Shown here one piece after another: positions 8,977 through 18,824 of a stretch of DNA of 64,000 nucleotides. The notes below the pieces were generated by a model. That model ran no database searches and was not told the DNA's origin. It saw only the letters and a program-made list of their open reading frames with translations. The stretch lies in the NCBI GenBank assembly GCA_947449695.1, contig CANFST010000001.1, positions 62,001-126,000 on the forward strand, written 5' to 3'. Position 1 is the stretch's first letter. Each line of letters starts with the position of its first letter. Both the position numbers and the translations under genes were made by a program. This DNA is from Chitinophagales bacterium (GTDB lineage Bacteria > Bacteroidota > Bacteroidia > Chitinophagales > CAIODY01).

Positions 8977-10242
8977 ATGAAGTTTATACTTGTAATCATT
9001 ATTTTCCTATCCACTTCAATACTTGTAAAAGCCGATGACAAGCAGATTTACAAGGATGGTGCAGCCGATTCAAAAATTAAAACAGCCAAATTTTGTTTAA
9101 ATGGATTGATGTTGAGCGAACCAATTTTATCATTAAATGGTGGTGATGCATTGCAATTAACTTTTGATGATTTAAGCAGCGACATTCGTTCATTCAATTA
9201 TTCTATTCAACTCTGCAACTATGATTGGACAGCCAATACAGAACTCTCCCCATTTGATTATTTACAAGGTTTTCAGGATAACCAATTGCTCACTTATCAA
9301 AAATCTTTTAACACAATTGTTCCTTACGTTCATTACTCCTTAAATACTCCAAATGAAAATTCACATTTAAAAAAATCGGGTAATTATGTGTTACTAATAA
9401 AAGATAATGCCACCGGAAACATTGCTTTGTGTAAACGTTTCATGGTTACTGATAATCAGGTTGCAATTACTGGTCAGGAAATTCGCCCAAGAAATTTACA
9501 AATCACCAATACCCATCAACAACTCGATTTACAAATCGATTGCAAAGCCATCAACACGTCTAATCCTTTTGATGAAATTAAAATGGTAATTTATCAAAAT
9601 GACAGGTGGGATAACCCCATAACTGGTGTACAACCAACGTTTGTAGAGGATAATATTTTGAAATACAATAGCGACCAAGATTTAGTTTTTCCAGCCACAA
9701 AAGAATTCAGAGCTATTGATGTTCGTACAGATAGAATTCGTTCGGCTCGTATTCAAAAAATAAATCGCGATAGTGCCATTTCTGAATTTTATGTTTTCCC
9801 TGAACCACTGCGTTCATTCAAATCTTATTACTATGAAAAAGATTGGAATGGAGATTACATTATTGAAAAACAAGAGGCTGTAAATTCTGAAGTTGAAGCC
9901 GATTACATGTGGGTGAATTGGCAGTTGCCATTCAGTACAAGGCTGATGGGTGGAGACTTCTACGTTTGTGGTGAAATTACCAATTGGGATACTTTATCAA
10001 CTTTTAAAATGAATTACAATCCAAAAACTTTGGCTTATGAAGCACGAGCATTATTAAAACAAGGTTATTATAATTATCAAATTGGTTATTACGAACCTGA
10101 AACAAAAAAATTCGACATGACACCTGCCGAAGGCAATTGGTATGAAGCTGAAAACCAATACACGGTGCTGGTTTACTTTCATCCATTTACTGGTCGTTAT
10201 GACCAATTGGTTGGCGTTACAACAATTCGAACTATGAAATAA
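8977..10242 (+). CDS. Type IX secretion system plug protein (DUF5103 family)
   Basis: A 421-residue exported protein with a cleavable signal peptide (residues 1-19, ending LVKA). It has the DUF5103 pattern: QLTFDDLSSDIRSFNYSIQLCNYDWT, PFDYLQGFQDNQL and YVHYSLNTPNE followed by KKSGNYVLLI, then FPATKEFRAIDVRTDR, then a carbohydrate-binding-like beta domain after about residue 315 (GGDFYVCGEITNW). A Flavobacterium member of this family was shown to plug the SprA translocon of T9SS from the periplasm in the absence of cargo. That role is inferred here from family membership. Its stop overlaps the start of the following membrane protein by one base, so translation is probably coupled. Confidence 0.85.
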   Translation: MKFILVIIIFLSTSILVKADDKQIYKDGAADSKIKTAKFCLNGLMLSEPILSLNGGDALQLTFDDLSSDIRSFNYSIQLCNYDWTANTELSPFDYLQGFQDNQLLTYQKSFNTIVPYVHYSLNTPNENSHLKKSGNYVLLIKDNATGNIALCKRFMVTDNQVAITGQEIRPRNLQITNTHQQLDLQIDCKAINTSNPFDEIKMVIYQNDRWDNPITGVQPTFVEDNILKYNSDQDLVFPATKEFRAIDVRTDRIRSARIQKINRDSAISEFYVFPEPLRSFKSYYYEKDWNGDYIIEKQEAVNSEVEADYMWVNWQLPFSTRLMGGDFYVCGEITNWDTLSTFKMNYNPKTLAYEARALLKQGYYNYQIGYYEPETKKFDMTPAEGNWYEAENQYTVLVYFHPFTGRYDQLVGVTTIRTMK

Positions 10243-11735
10243 TGAAAATTATTTCCCGAAATATTACGCTTGTTTTTTCCTTTTCAATTTCATTACTTAT
10301 CACCTATTTTTTTCGTGATGAAGTATTTTTGTGGGATAATATAACCACTACATCAGCCACTGCAAGCTTTTTGTACTATCATGGCTGGCATATTTTTTCA
10401 ATGGGGAATTATTTAGATTGTGGTCATCCTCCATTAATGAGTTTGTATTATGCTTTGTGTTGGAAATTATTCGGAAGAAATTTATTAGTCAGCCATTTTG
10501 CTCAAATGCCTTTCCTGTGGCTGCTTTTACAGCAATATTTTTTTCTGGCAAAAAAAATGTTTGATAAGGAAAAAGGGAAATTGTTGATTGTCCTTTCTGC
10601 CATTTTATTGTTTGCCGATACCACTTTTCTTTCGCAAGTAGCACAAGTCGGATTTGAAATTCCGCTAGTGTCTTTTTTTTTATTAGCTGTTAACCTGCTT
10701 TGGAAAAGGGTTTCAGGCGAATCAAAAAACGATTCCGTCTATATTCTTTGCTTGATAATTATGCCACTCATGCAATTGAGAGGAATTCCTTTGGTGATTG
10801 CATTATTTTTTATTGAAGTAGGTTTTCGATTTGATTACACCAAAAAGAAAGTAAAAAACATTTTAATCGCACTTCTCCCCTATTCCATTTCTGCATTCAT
10901 TTTTTGTGCTTGGCTATGGCTTCATTTTGCTAATGTAGGCTATTTATTCAGTGACCCAAAAAGCAGTTGGGGTGTTGATAATGTTGGAATTGCAGGTTTT
11001 CATCGAATTATTTACAACACATTTATCATTGCATTACGTTGGATTGATAATGGACGAATTGCAATTTGTTTATTAGCAATTATTTTTTCAGTTTGGTTTT
11101 TATACCAACAAAAAGAGAAATCATTTTCAAAATTTATTTTTATCTGTTGGCTGCTTACCTCCATCGTTTTGAGCCTGAATTTTGTATTGATGACGAAACC
11201 TATTTGCCATCGCTATCTGCTGCCAGCCTTTGTTTTGATGCCAATATTGGCAATCCATTTCATTTTAAACCAATCATTTTTCAACAAAAAAATAGTTCGA
11301 TTTTTTGCAATTTTTATTTTGATTGCAGTTGCTTTTGCTGGCAATTATATTTTTTATTTAGAACGTTATAGCATTGGATGGGATAGCAATTTAGCGCATT
11401 TACCTTATAAAGATTTACGTAAAGAAGCAGAGCAATTTGCTATTGAAAATAAAATTCCAAAAGATAAATGTGGAAGCAGATTTCCCGTGGATGCACCTGA
11501 TTCATTAGTCTATCTAACTACAGAAACCACAAATTGGACAGCATCTTCAATGAATGCCAGCAATTTAGAAATATTCGATTATGTTTTGTTTAGCAACATC
11601 TGTACATCATTTACAGATGAACAAAAACAACTTTTAAAAGAAAAATATTCGCCAATAAAAAAATGGGAAAAAGGAAAAGTGGTTTTTATTTTTTTAAAAA
11701 AACTAAAACCCAACAGCACCGATACCAATAGTTAA
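10242..11735 (+). CDS. GT39-like integral membrane glycosyltransferase
   Basis: A 497-residue polytopic membrane protein with about ten hydrophobic helices and a short soluble C-terminal tail. The first periplasmic loop has an acidic pair (Asp26-Glu27), Asp32 and Asp59 in the segment YLDCGHPPLMSLYY, the arrangement of the PMT/ArnT (GT39, GT-C fold) superfamily, in which polyprenyl-phosphate sugars are transferred to lipid or protein. The acceptor cannot be told. The gene starts one base inside the stop of the T9SS plug gene and its last 33 bases overlap the end of the convergent gene at 11703. Given the context, glycosylation of an exported product is possible but not shown. Confidence 0.7.
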   Translation: MKIISRNITLVFSFSISLLITYFFRDEVFLWDNITTTSATASFLYYHGWHIFSMGNYLDCGHPPLMSLYYALCWKLFGRNLLVSHFAQMPFLWLLLQQYFFLAKKMFDKEKGKLLIVLSAILLFADTTFLSQVAQVGFEIPLVSFFLLAVNLLWKRVSGESKNDSVYILCLIIMPLMQLRGIPLVIALFFIEVGFRFDYTKKKVKNILIALLPYSISAFIFCAWLWLHFANVGYLFSDPKSSWGVDNVGIAGFHRIIYNTFIIALRWIDNGRIAICLLAIIFSVWFLYQQKEKSFSKFIFICWLLTSIVLSLNFVLMTKPICHRYLLPAFVLMPILAIHFILNQSFFNKKIVRFFAIFILIAVAFAGNYIFYLERYSIGWDSNLAHLPYKDLRKEAEQFAIENKIPKDKCGSRFPVDAPDSLVYLTTETTNWTASSMNASNLEIFDYVLFSNICTSFTDEQKQLLKEKYSPIKKWEKGKVVFIFLKKLKPNSTDTNS

Positions 11736-12395
11736 TGGCATCATTTGCGGTCCTTTACCCGATGCAAAATATGGTGTAAAAGTATAAGTAGCCATCACAT
11801 AAAACCAATCATAACCTAATGTAAAAGCACCATCCAAACGATAGCGGTCAGAATATGGTTTTAAAATGTTGATGTCTTTAATTTTTTGCGACTCATTAGT
11901 CACTTCATTATTGCCTTTATATTTTGTATGGTCTTGAATCATATAATTAAAACGCAATCCCAATGAGGCTTTCCACGACTTTGGATTACCATTTGCATTA
12001 TAATGAAACATCAAAGGAATCATCAAGTAAGTGTAAGTTTCTTTACTCAATTTATAACTAACGCCAGATTTTACTGGATGCAAAACTATTTGAGTTTTCG
12101 CTGAATCTTCCTTCGCAATTGCGTTGGTATAAGCATTATCAATGTTTAAACCGATGCCTGGCACAAAATTAAATTTCGATTTTCCCAATTGCATTGGGTA
12201 AGTAAAATAAAAACTAAAAGTATGCGACAAAGCTTTCAGCTTAATACTATCGGGCTTATTAACCCAAGTCAGCCAAGCAGCTTCAAAATGAAAATAATCC
12301 ATCTTTTTATAAGTGCTATCTTTTTTCATTAACCCTTGGGCAAAAATTGAATTAGTCATCACAACCATCAAAACCACAATTGAAATTTTACGCAT
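11703..12395 (-). CDS. Uncharacterised outer-membrane beta-barrel-like protein
   Basis: A 230-residue protein with a signal peptide (residues 1-19, ending IFA before QG). The rest alternates polar and hydrophobic residues in strand-like blocks such as HTFSFYFTYPMQL, FNFVPGIGLNID, YLMIPLMFHYNA and FYVMATYTFTPYF. It ends MPLTIGIGAVGF, with a terminal Phe as is usual for proteins folded by the BAM complex. This is typical of small Bacteroidota outer-membrane barrels of the porin-family type; no ligand or function is indicated. A TACTTTTG box lies 25 bases upstream. The 3' end overlaps the convergent GT39-like gene by 33 bases. Confidence 0.65.
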   Translation of the reverse strand: MRKISIVVLMVVMTNSIFAQGLMKKDSTYKKMDYFHFEAAWLTWVNKPDSIKLKALSHTFSFYFTYPMQLGKSKFNFVPGIGLNIDNAYTNAIAKEDSAKTQIVLHPVKSGVSYKLSKETYTYLMIPLMFHYNANGNPKSWKASLGLRFNYMIQDHTKYKGNNEVTNESQKIKDINILKPYSDRYRLDGAFTLGYDWFYVMATYTFTPYFASGKGPQMMPLTIGIGAVGF

Positions 12396-12419
12396 TAGAA
12401 TATTTATTTTTTAGAATGA

Positions 12420-12427
12420 CAAAAGTA
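12420..12427 (-). promoter_or_regulatory. Bacteroidota -7 box upstream of the outer-membrane protein gene
   Basis: TACTTTTG on the minus strand, an exact TAnnTTTG match in the 79-base gap before the gene starting at 12395. Confidence 0.4.
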
Positions 12428-12474
12428 ATTTGTATTAACTGATTCAGCCGAAAAATATTTTATAAAGTTGTTAA

Positions 12475-13215
12475 TCACCAATTTCCTTCTTCTATTAAAG
12501 CTTTTTGAATTTGGCTAAAAGCCTTTTCTTTTAATGCTTTTGCATTGTTAGGTAAAAAATCAATAGGAGAAATTGGTGGTAAATATTTCACACAAATTTT
12601 ACCTGGTTTTAATCGAAACCAAGAAGTACAATGCAAAACCTGTTGCGTACCCGTTATGATATAAGGTTGAATTACCGTTTCAGTTTCCAAAGCCATTTTG
12701 AATGCACCATCAAAAAAAGGTAATAGAGGCTCATTGCCCATATTGAAAGTTCCCTCGGGAAACAAATTGACAGATATGCCTCGAAGCAGTTGTCTTTTGA
12801 GTAGCTTAAGGCTTCTTGCTCTTCGGTAAGGACTACTTCTATCAACCATAATTGCAACCGATTTATACACCCAGCCAAAAATTGGGATTTTACCAAATTC
12901 CGACTTTCCCAATGGTTTGAAATTTTTTGGAATAGCATAAAACACAGCTGCTGAATCAATATAGCTGCGATGGTTGCCAATAAAGATGGCAGCTTTTTCG
13001 TTGGTAATATTTTCTTTGTTTTTTATTTCAACGCGAATGAAAAACAATGCCATACAAGCTTTTGCCCATTTGTTGCTAATTTTATAAACCATCAACGATT
13101 GATTTTTTTCTGAAAATAATTTCACAAAAAGAATGAGCGAAAAAACAATCAACGTAGACAAAACAAAGACCAACAAAACATAAATCCGATATGGGAATAA
13201 AATCACATCCATCAT
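12475..13215 (-). CDS. plsC: 1-acyl-sn-glycerol-3-phosphate acyltransferase
   Basis: Adds the second acyl chain to lysophosphatidic acid at the inner face of the cytoplasmic membrane, giving phosphatidic acid. The 246 residues start with a membrane helix (about 12-32), followed by the acyltransferase motifs GNHRSYIDS with His82 and Asp87, a substrate-binding block around VDRSSPYRRAR, and LFPEGTFN with FPEG at 152-155. Two consecutive ATGs are possible starts; the outer one overlaps the stop of bshC in an ATGA arrangement, which suggests translational coupling with bshC. A different acyl acceptor, such as an ornithine- or glycine-lipid precursor, cannot be excluded. Confidence 0.85.
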   Translation of the reverse strand: MMDVILFPYRIYVLLVFVLSTLIVFSLILFVKLFSEKNQSLMVYKISNKWAKACMALFFIRVEIKNKENITNEKAAIFIGNHRSYIDSAAVFYAIPKNFKPLGKSEFGKIPIFGWVYKSVAIMVDRSSPYRRARSLKLLKRQLLRGISVNLFPEGTFNMGNEPLLPFFDGAFKMALETETVIQPYIITGTQQVLHCTSWFRLKPGKICVKYLPPISPIDFLPNNAKALKEKAFSQIQKALIEEGNW

Positions 13216-14768
13216 GGAGTTAAAACTTTTAAAGTTTTTGCTTCAGGATTAAAGCAGTTGTAAAGCACTTCAATAAAAGATTCACCGTATTTCAAATACA
13301 ACTCAATAAAATTCATTTGCCGCTCTTGTAAATGATTTTGCGGAAACAATTTCTCTTTCCATCGTTCTATTTGACTTAAAGTATCGGCTTGTTTTTTCTT
13401 GTCGTTTTGAACAATTTTCTTTTGTAATTGCTCCAACTGATTTTTTATTTGCACTATCGTTGCCGCTGAAACCCCCTCTAATGCTTTATCGTGAGCATTT
13501 ATTTTATTTTGTAAGAATAATATTACAGCATTTACTTTTTCAATTTCATGGTCAATTTGCAAACCTCCATTTTCTTCCAGAAATTTATTTTTCAAAAAGT
13601 TGACATCTGCAAAAATTTCTTCGATAGAAAAATTCCATTTTTTTCTTTTGCTTTCCGATGCTTCATCTATCCATTCAGCCGAATCACGTAAATAAATTTT
13701 CGGAAAAGGAACTTTATAAAAATCGAAAACAGTTTTTAATTGCAACCAATAAGTTACTTCGCTTCCACCGCCAACAAATGCAACATCAGGCAAAATAGTT
13801 GATTGATACAATGGTCGCAGAATCACGTTCGGGCTTAGTTTTTCAGTTGACTGTTCAACGAAATTTTCAATTTCATTTTTTGATAAATTAAAAGAAGATT
13901 TTTTGGTTGAGTAATTTTCGTTTTCAAAAACAATTCGTTCTCTTACATTTTTATCTAAATAAAAAAGATTGATTTCTCGTGGTGTGATTTGCAATTTTTC
14001 ATCATCAAAATTTTGCATCCAAGTTTTGTCATTCAATAATTTGAATGAATTTTGATTTACTAATTCATCTGTAAAAATTGATTTGAAAGTTTGCTTCAAT
14101 CGTTTATCATTCGCATCTAAAATTACTAATCCATACTTACCTAAAAAGTGATTCATCAATTGTCGAAATGCAAAACTCATTGTATTGCCTTGAGCATAAA
14201 AAGATTTAAACAAAGCAATTACTTCATCTTTTTTTGTTTCATTTTTTAATAGATTTTCAAGTTCAACAAAAACTGATTCAGTTCCTGAAATTTGCATTGA
14301 ACCAACTGCTCCAGACTGATTAGTTTGCCATTCGATTTTTTTATTGAACAAATAAAAATGGTTCAACTCTTGCAAATCATGGTCTTCACTTCCAATATAA
14401 TAAATTGGCACAAAATCTTTTTCAGGAAAATCATTTTTGTATTGCTCCGCTAATTTAATAGCTGAAATTGCTTTGTAAATAGTGTACAATGGACCACTAA
14501 AAAAACAAGGTTGATGAGCTGTAGTAATAGTAAAACAATTTTCATTGTTGAGCAATGAAATATTTTTTTTAGTGGCTGATGAAATAGAGATAGTAGTATT
14601 TTGTTCAATCAAAACTTCGGTTAAAACAGAACGATTGATGAGTTTTGAATTTCTATCCAAAATAATATTGCTCACATCATTTTTATCAACATAATTTTCA
14701 GAAGCAATAAAATCACATATAAAACTACTGAATTGACTAGTGTTTTGAACAGGAATTTGGTGTATCAT
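13212..14768 (-). CDS. bshC: Bacillithiol biosynthesis cysteine-adding enzyme
   Basis: Joins cysteine to glucosaminyl-malate in the last step of bacillithiol synthesis, the low-molecular-weight thiol of Firmicutes and many Bacteroidota. The 518 residues show the Rossmann-fold core with TTAHQPCFFSGPLYTIYKA (82-100), IYYIGSEDHDLQELNHFYL (122-140), and LPDVAFVGGGSEVTYWLQL, followed by a long coiled-coil region (about 395-490) typical of BshC. The length is normal. bshA and bshB are not recognisable in the window. The stop codon overlaps the plsC start, so the two are probably expressed together. Confidence 0.93.
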   Translation of the reverse strand: MIHQIPVQNTSQFSSFICDFIASENYVDKNDVSNIILDRNSKLINRSVLTEVLIEQNTTISISSATKKNISLLNNENCFTITTAHQPCFFSGPLYTIYKAISAIKLAEQYKNDFPEKDFVPIYYIGSEDHDLQELNHFYLFNKKIEWQTNQSGAVGSMQISGTESVFVELENLLKNETKKDEVIALFKSFYAQGNTMSFAFRQLMNHFLGKYGLVILDANDKRLKQTFKSIFTDELVNQNSFKLLNDKTWMQNFDDEKLQITPREINLFYLDKNVRERIVFENENYSTKKSSFNLSKNEIENFVEQSTEKLSPNVILRPLYQSTILPDVAFVGGGSEVTYWLQLKTVFDFYKVPFPKIYLRDSAEWIDEASESKRKKWNFSIEEIFADVNFLKNKFLEENGGLQIDHEIEKVNAVILFLQNKINAHDKALEGVSAATIVQIKNQLEQLQKKIVQNDKKKQADTLSQIERWKEKLFPQNHLQERQMNFIELYLKYGESFIEVLYNCFNPEAKTLKVLTP

Positions 14769-14879
14769 TAAACAAAAATATAAAAAATGAAGAAGAAATT
14801 TTCAAAACAAAATCCATCACATTTAGTTGCGAATAAATTATTTCTATCTTAGCCGAAAATCAATATAAATTTTTAGAGA

Positions 14880-16043
14880 ATGAAAATTGCCATGCTTTTA
14901 GATAATCCTTTTACAAATGACAGAAGGGTTCATCGTGAAGCAAAAGAATTAGTTGCAAATGGTTATCAAGTAACAATTTTTTGTTTGAAAAAAAAATCAT
15001 TGCCCGATGAAGAAATTGTTGATGGATTTGTTATTAAAAGAATATTCCCAGAAGAGATCACCAAATTTTCGAGTGAAAAAATAGTTCAGGATATTGCCAT
15101 TGAATGCTGCAAAGATTATGATATAGTGCATGCTCACGACCAATTTATGTGTGATGCTGGCGCAGCTGTAAAAAGAAAATATCCTTCTAAAATATTTATT
15201 TACGATTCACATGAATTGTTTCATGCCTGGCCTTTAAATAATTTAAAAGGGCTGCCATTAAGCATCCAAATAAAATCGTTTTTAATCAGAAAATATCAGG
15301 TTTGGAGGGAAAAGCACAACATTAAAGTGGCTGATTATTTCATAACTGTAAATCAATCTTTAGCTGATATTTTAAAGACTTATTTCAAAGCTAAAATTAC
15401 TCCACTGATTATTCGAAATGCGCCAGAATTTGAAAACATAACTAACCGTATTGATTTAAAAAAACAATTCAATATTCCACCCGAAGAAAAACTATTGGTG
15501 TTCATTGGGGCACATATTTATGCTAGAACACATAATCAGGAGCAAGTAATTGATGAAATAGGCAACCAGAAAGGTTTTAATTTGCTTTATATTACCAATA
15601 ATTCAAAAGGCTGCTTGGATATTAAAGACTATGTAAAGCATAAAAATTATCATAATATTTATTTCCATGATGCAGTTAAACCAAAAGAGATTACATCTTA
15701 CCTATCAGGCTGTGATGTAGGACTGGTGCCTACTTGGAATAAAAAAAATCTTTCTTATTGGTTTGCACTCGACAATAAATTATTTGAATACATGATTGCC
15801 GAAATTCCAATTTTAGCCACTCAACAACCTGAATACATCAATATTATCGAGCATTATAAAACTGGGGTTTGTGTTAATCCAGATGAAAAGAATGCTTACT
15901 TCGGTGGTTTGCAAAAAATTGTTGGCAATTATTCTTTTTACAAAAATAATTGCATCCATGCCAAAAAAGAATTGAATTGGGGTGCAGAAAAAAATAAGTT
16001 GATTGAATTCTATAAAAACATTGAAACAAAAATCAAGCATTAA
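14880..16043 (+). CDS. Glycosyltransferase, GT4-like
   Basis: A 387-residue GT-B-fold transferase. The N-terminal half has DNPFTNDRRVHREAKELVANGY (the usual first-helix region), DIVHAHDQF and IYDSHELFHAW; the C-terminal half has LLVFIGAHIY, CDVGLVPTW and ALDNKLFEYMIAEIPILAT, which corresponds to the nucleotide-sugar binding KxFEYM motif of family 4. No membrane segment or signal peptide is present, so it acts on the cytoplasmic side. Sugar and acceptor cannot be deduced. It is followed two bases later by a second glycosyltransferase, clearly one operon, probably serving a surface polysaccharide. It is not the bacillithiol enzyme BshA by its motifs, despite lying next to bshC. Confidence 0.85.
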   Translation: MKIAMLLDNPFTNDRRVHREAKELVANGYQVTIFCLKKKSLPDEEIVDGFVIKRIFPEEITKFSSEKIVQDIAIECCKDYDIVHAHDQFMCDAGAAVKRKYPSKIFIYDSHELFHAWPLNNLKGLPLSIQIKSFLIRKYQVWREKHNIKVADYFITVNQSLADILKTYFKAKITPLIIRNAPEFENITNRIDLKKQFNIPPEEKLLVFIGAHIYARTHNQEQVIDEIGNQKGFNLLYITNNSKGCLDIKDYVKHKNYHNIYFHDAVKPKEITSYLSGCDVGLVPTWNKKNLSYWFALDNKLFEYMIAEIPILATQQPEYINIIEHYKTGVCVNPDEKNAYFGGLQKIVGNYSFYKNNCIHAKKELNWGAEKNKLIEFYKNIETKIKH

Positions 16044-16045
16044 AA

Positions 16046-17338
16046 ATGAAAAAAGTTTTGCTGCTGGCTTATGATTTTCCACCTTACACTGCTATAGGCG
16101 CTGCTCGTCCGAATAGCTGGTATAAGCATTTGCATGAAAATGGAATTTATCCAACGGTTGTAACTCGTCATTGGGATATTGATAATAATTTTAAAGATGC
16201 TTATGTAAGACCCTCTTCAATTCAAACAACAACAATAGAAAAAAATGATTTCGGAACTTTAATTAGAGCGCCATATAAGGCAACTTTAAGAGATAAAATT
16301 ATCATTAAGTATGGCTACGATAAATTTTCAGTCATTAGAAAAATTATTTCATTTCTTAATTTTTTATTGGCATTTCCTTTTTTTTACTTCGATAATCGTA
16401 AGGCACTTTACAAAGCATCAAAGGAATTTTTGAAAACCGAAAAGGTAGATTTAATTATAGCTACAGGCGAACCTTTCATTTTACATAAGTATGCTTTTTT
16501 ATTATCAAAACAATTTAACATTCCTTACATCCTCGATTACAGAGATGGTTGGACAACAAGAGATGATAATTTGAAAGCAACTGGTTTTGCAAAAATTTTA
16601 AACAATTTCTATTTCAGAAGTTTCGAAAAAAAATATTTAGGTGCTGCGAAATTTGTTGTTACCTCCAATCCATTTGAGCAAGAAAAAATAAAAAACATTT
16701 CGCCTAATGTAATCTTGAAAACTGTTTTCAATGGTTATGTTGAGGCAGAAATTGATTTGGGAAAAGGTGTGGAACAGCAATCTGATATTTTCAGAATTGG
16801 TTATGCCGGTACTATTTATCCTTATAACAGATTAGAAGATTTTTTAGAAGGAATGAAAAAATTTGTAACCGAATTTCCTGATGCGAAATTTAAACTTTGG
16901 TTACTCGGAATTGATTCGCAGCCTTTGCAATTAAACAGAATAAAAAACTATGACAAGGTACTGCACCCCTTTATTGAATCAACACCACGGATGGATAAGG
17001 CTGTTTTAATTCAATCATTTTGTAAGTGTAATTGTTTGTTGATTTTAACCAACCCCGATACACGATTATTGCCTTCAAAAATTTATGAGTATTTACCTTT
17101 GGAAAGAAAAATTTTAGTGTCGGTAAATGATAATTCAGATTTAAAAATGATTATGGAAACCACCAATGGTGGTTACAATTGCAATAACGCTGATGAGATT
17201 TATCAGGCATTAAAAGAAATGTATGCTGAGTTTTTAGCAACAGGAAAAGTGAAATCAACATCTACTAACTACCAGCAATTTTCAAGAAGAAATCAAGCAA
17301 AAGTTTTAGCTGAAATAATTAAAGAAGAATTGAAGTAA
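16046..17338 (+). CDS. Glycosyltransferase, GT4-like
   Basis: A 430-residue GT-B-type protein starting two bases after the previous glycosyltransferase. It opens with VLLLAYDFPPYTAIGAARP, the typical first strand and Gly-rich loop of family-4 enzymes. It contains a hydrophobic patch around residues 100-115 that may associate with the membrane, DLIIATGEPF, YILDYRDGW, then RIGYAGTIYPYNRLEDFLEG, and LLPSKIYEYLPLERKILVSV near the C-terminus. The second half is the nucleotide-sugar domain. The operon partner suggests sequential sugar additions to the same polysaccharide. Substrates are unknown. Confidence 0.83.
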   Translation: MKKVLLLAYDFPPYTAIGAARPNSWYKHLHENGIYPTVVTRHWDIDNNFKDAYVRPSSIQTTTIEKNDFGTLIRAPYKATLRDKIIIKYGYDKFSVIRKIISFLNFLLAFPFFYFDNRKALYKASKEFLKTEKVDLIIATGEPFILHKYAFLLSKQFNIPYILDYRDGWTTRDDNLKATGFAKILNNFYFRSFEKKYLGAAKFVVTSNPFEQEKIKNISPNVILKTVFNGYVEAEIDLGKGVEQQSDIFRIGYAGTIYPYNRLEDFLEGMKKFVTEFPDAKFKLWLLGIDSQPLQLNRIKNYDKVLHPFIESTPRMDKAVLIQSFCKCNCLLILTNPDTRLLPSKIYEYLPLERKILVSVNDNSDLKMIMETTNGGYNCNNADEIYQALKEMYAEFLATGKVKSTSTNYQQFSRRNQAKVLAEIIKEELK

Positions 17339-17345
17339 TTTCATT

Positions 17346-18659
17346 TTAATAACCACCTTTTCCATGATACAATTTTAATTTTCTAGCCAATTCAATTTTC
17401 ACTACACTCATTCGCTGTCCTGCGTTTTCAGGCATTTTGATGAACACTAAACCTGGTACATTGCTCCATGAAATTTTACCAACAATTTTCGATTTTAAAA
17501 TTTCATTCGTTCCAAGCACACTTACTTTTTTAATTTTTGCATCTAATCCTTTAATGACAATATCGCCTGAATTTTTTCCAGATACAAACAAATAAATGGT
17601 AGAGGAATCTTTACTCAAAGTTGATGCACCATAAAAATGTCCCAACGGCAAACCTGCAACAGTAGCGTAAATTGCTTCTTCGTTTTGATGAATCCACTTG
17701 CCCAATTCTTTCAAAATATTTTGTTGTTGCAATGGAATTGTTCCATCTTCTTTTGGTCCAATATCCAACAGCAAATTTCCACCATTGCCAATGCAATCGG
17801 TGAAAATGGAAATGATTTCATCCACCGATTTATAATCCGTATCGTCAAATCTATAGCCCCAGCCATTGTTGGTGGTCATGCACAATTCCCAATATTTAAA
17901 ATCGGGTCGGGTAACAGGGAAATTTTGTTCGGGAGTTTCATAATCGCCATAGCCTTGTAAGCGACTATTGATAATAGCGTTGGGATTATGCACTAAAATA
18001 TTTTTTCTGATTTTTTCAGCTTGCCATTCTTCTGCACTGTGTTCCCAATCGCCATCAAACCAAAACAAATCTGGGTTGAATTGAGTAGAAATTTCCTGGA
18101 TTTGATTTTGACAAAACCGTTGAAACCTTTGCCAACGGAGCGTATCCGACTTTAATTTGTAACGAACAGAATCTTTTAAAAACTCGGGATAATCTTTATT
18201 TGACCAATCAAGCAACGAAAAATAGGTGCCCACTTTGATGTTTCTGTTTCTCAATTCTTTTACAAATGGTGCAATCAAATCTCGTTTGGCTAAAGATTTT
18301 TTTACCAAGCTCAAATCATTTTGTTTAGTGTCATACAAAGCAACGCCATCATGATGTTTGGTGGTAATCACCGCATATTTCGCTCCGCTTTCTTTTATCA
18401 AATCAGCCCAGGAGGCAGCATTGTAAAAGTTTGCCGTGAAGCCATCTATCTGCTTCATGTATTTTTCGTAGCTGATTTTTTTGTTGTGAAAACTCCACGA
18501 TTCTTCAATTCCATTCACCGAATAAATTCCCCAATGAATAAAAATACCCAGCTTGGCATCAGCAAACCATTGCATCTTTTCAGCATCGGGTTTTATTTTT
18601 TGTTGAGCAAAAAGCTGATTGGAAAAAACAAGAAGGAGCAATAAAATTTTTCGTTTCAT
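17346..18659 (-). CDS. Exported alpha-L-fucosidase (GH29)
   Basis: Hydrolyses terminal alpha-L-fucose from glycans. The 437-residue protein has a signal peptide cleaved near FAQQ (residues 17-20), so it leaves the cytoplasm. GH29 motifs are clear: AKLGIFIHWGIYSVNGIEESW (36-55), the segment TTKHHDGVALYD (99-110), and the nucleophile Asp202 in LFWFDGDWEH. After the TIM barrel (to about residue 345) a C-terminal beta-sandwich follows. No T9SS sorting domain or lipobox is visible, so a periplasmic enzyme is inferred. Convergent with the glycosyltransferase operon (7-nt gap). A second GH29 gene of a different subtype lies 3.3 kb away, across parE. Confidence 0.92.
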   Translation of the reverse strand: MKRKILLLLLVFSNQLFAQQKIKPDAEKMQWFADAKLGIFIHWGIYSVNGIEESWSFHNKKISYEKYMKQIDGFTANFYNAASWADLIKESGAKYAVITTKHHDGVALYDTKQNDLSLVKKSLAKRDLIAPFVKELRNRNIKVGTYFSLLDWSNKDYPEFLKDSVRYKLKSDTLRWQRFQRFCQNQIQEISTQFNPDLFWFDGDWEHSAEEWQAEKIRKNILVHNPNAIINSRLQGYGDYETPEQNFPVTRPDFKYWELCMTTNNGWGYRFDDTDYKSVDEIISIFTDCIGNGGNLLLDIGPKEDGTIPLQQQNILKELGKWIHQNEEAIYATVAGLPLGHFYGASTLSKDSSTIYLFVSGKNSGDIVIKGLDAKIKKVSVLGTNEILKSKIVGKISWSNVPGLVFIKMPENAGQRMSVVKIELARKLKLYHGKGGY

Positions 18660-18824
18660 TTTGGAAAGATAAAAATGAAAAACAATTTTCTTATGCCCTC
18701 AAATTATTAGACAGCAAACAACAAGCTGTGAAAACTTGCTTTTGGCTTTGTTTTCAGGCATTTCAAACTTTCAATACTTTTATTCAGCAAAAATATTTTC
18801 TTTGCACCTCTTTTAAAAAACAAC

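Noticed and set aside
14880..16043. BshA, because it is next to bshC
   Set aside because: It is divergent from bshC, and its motifs are those of a general GT4 enzyme in an operon with another glycosyltransferase.
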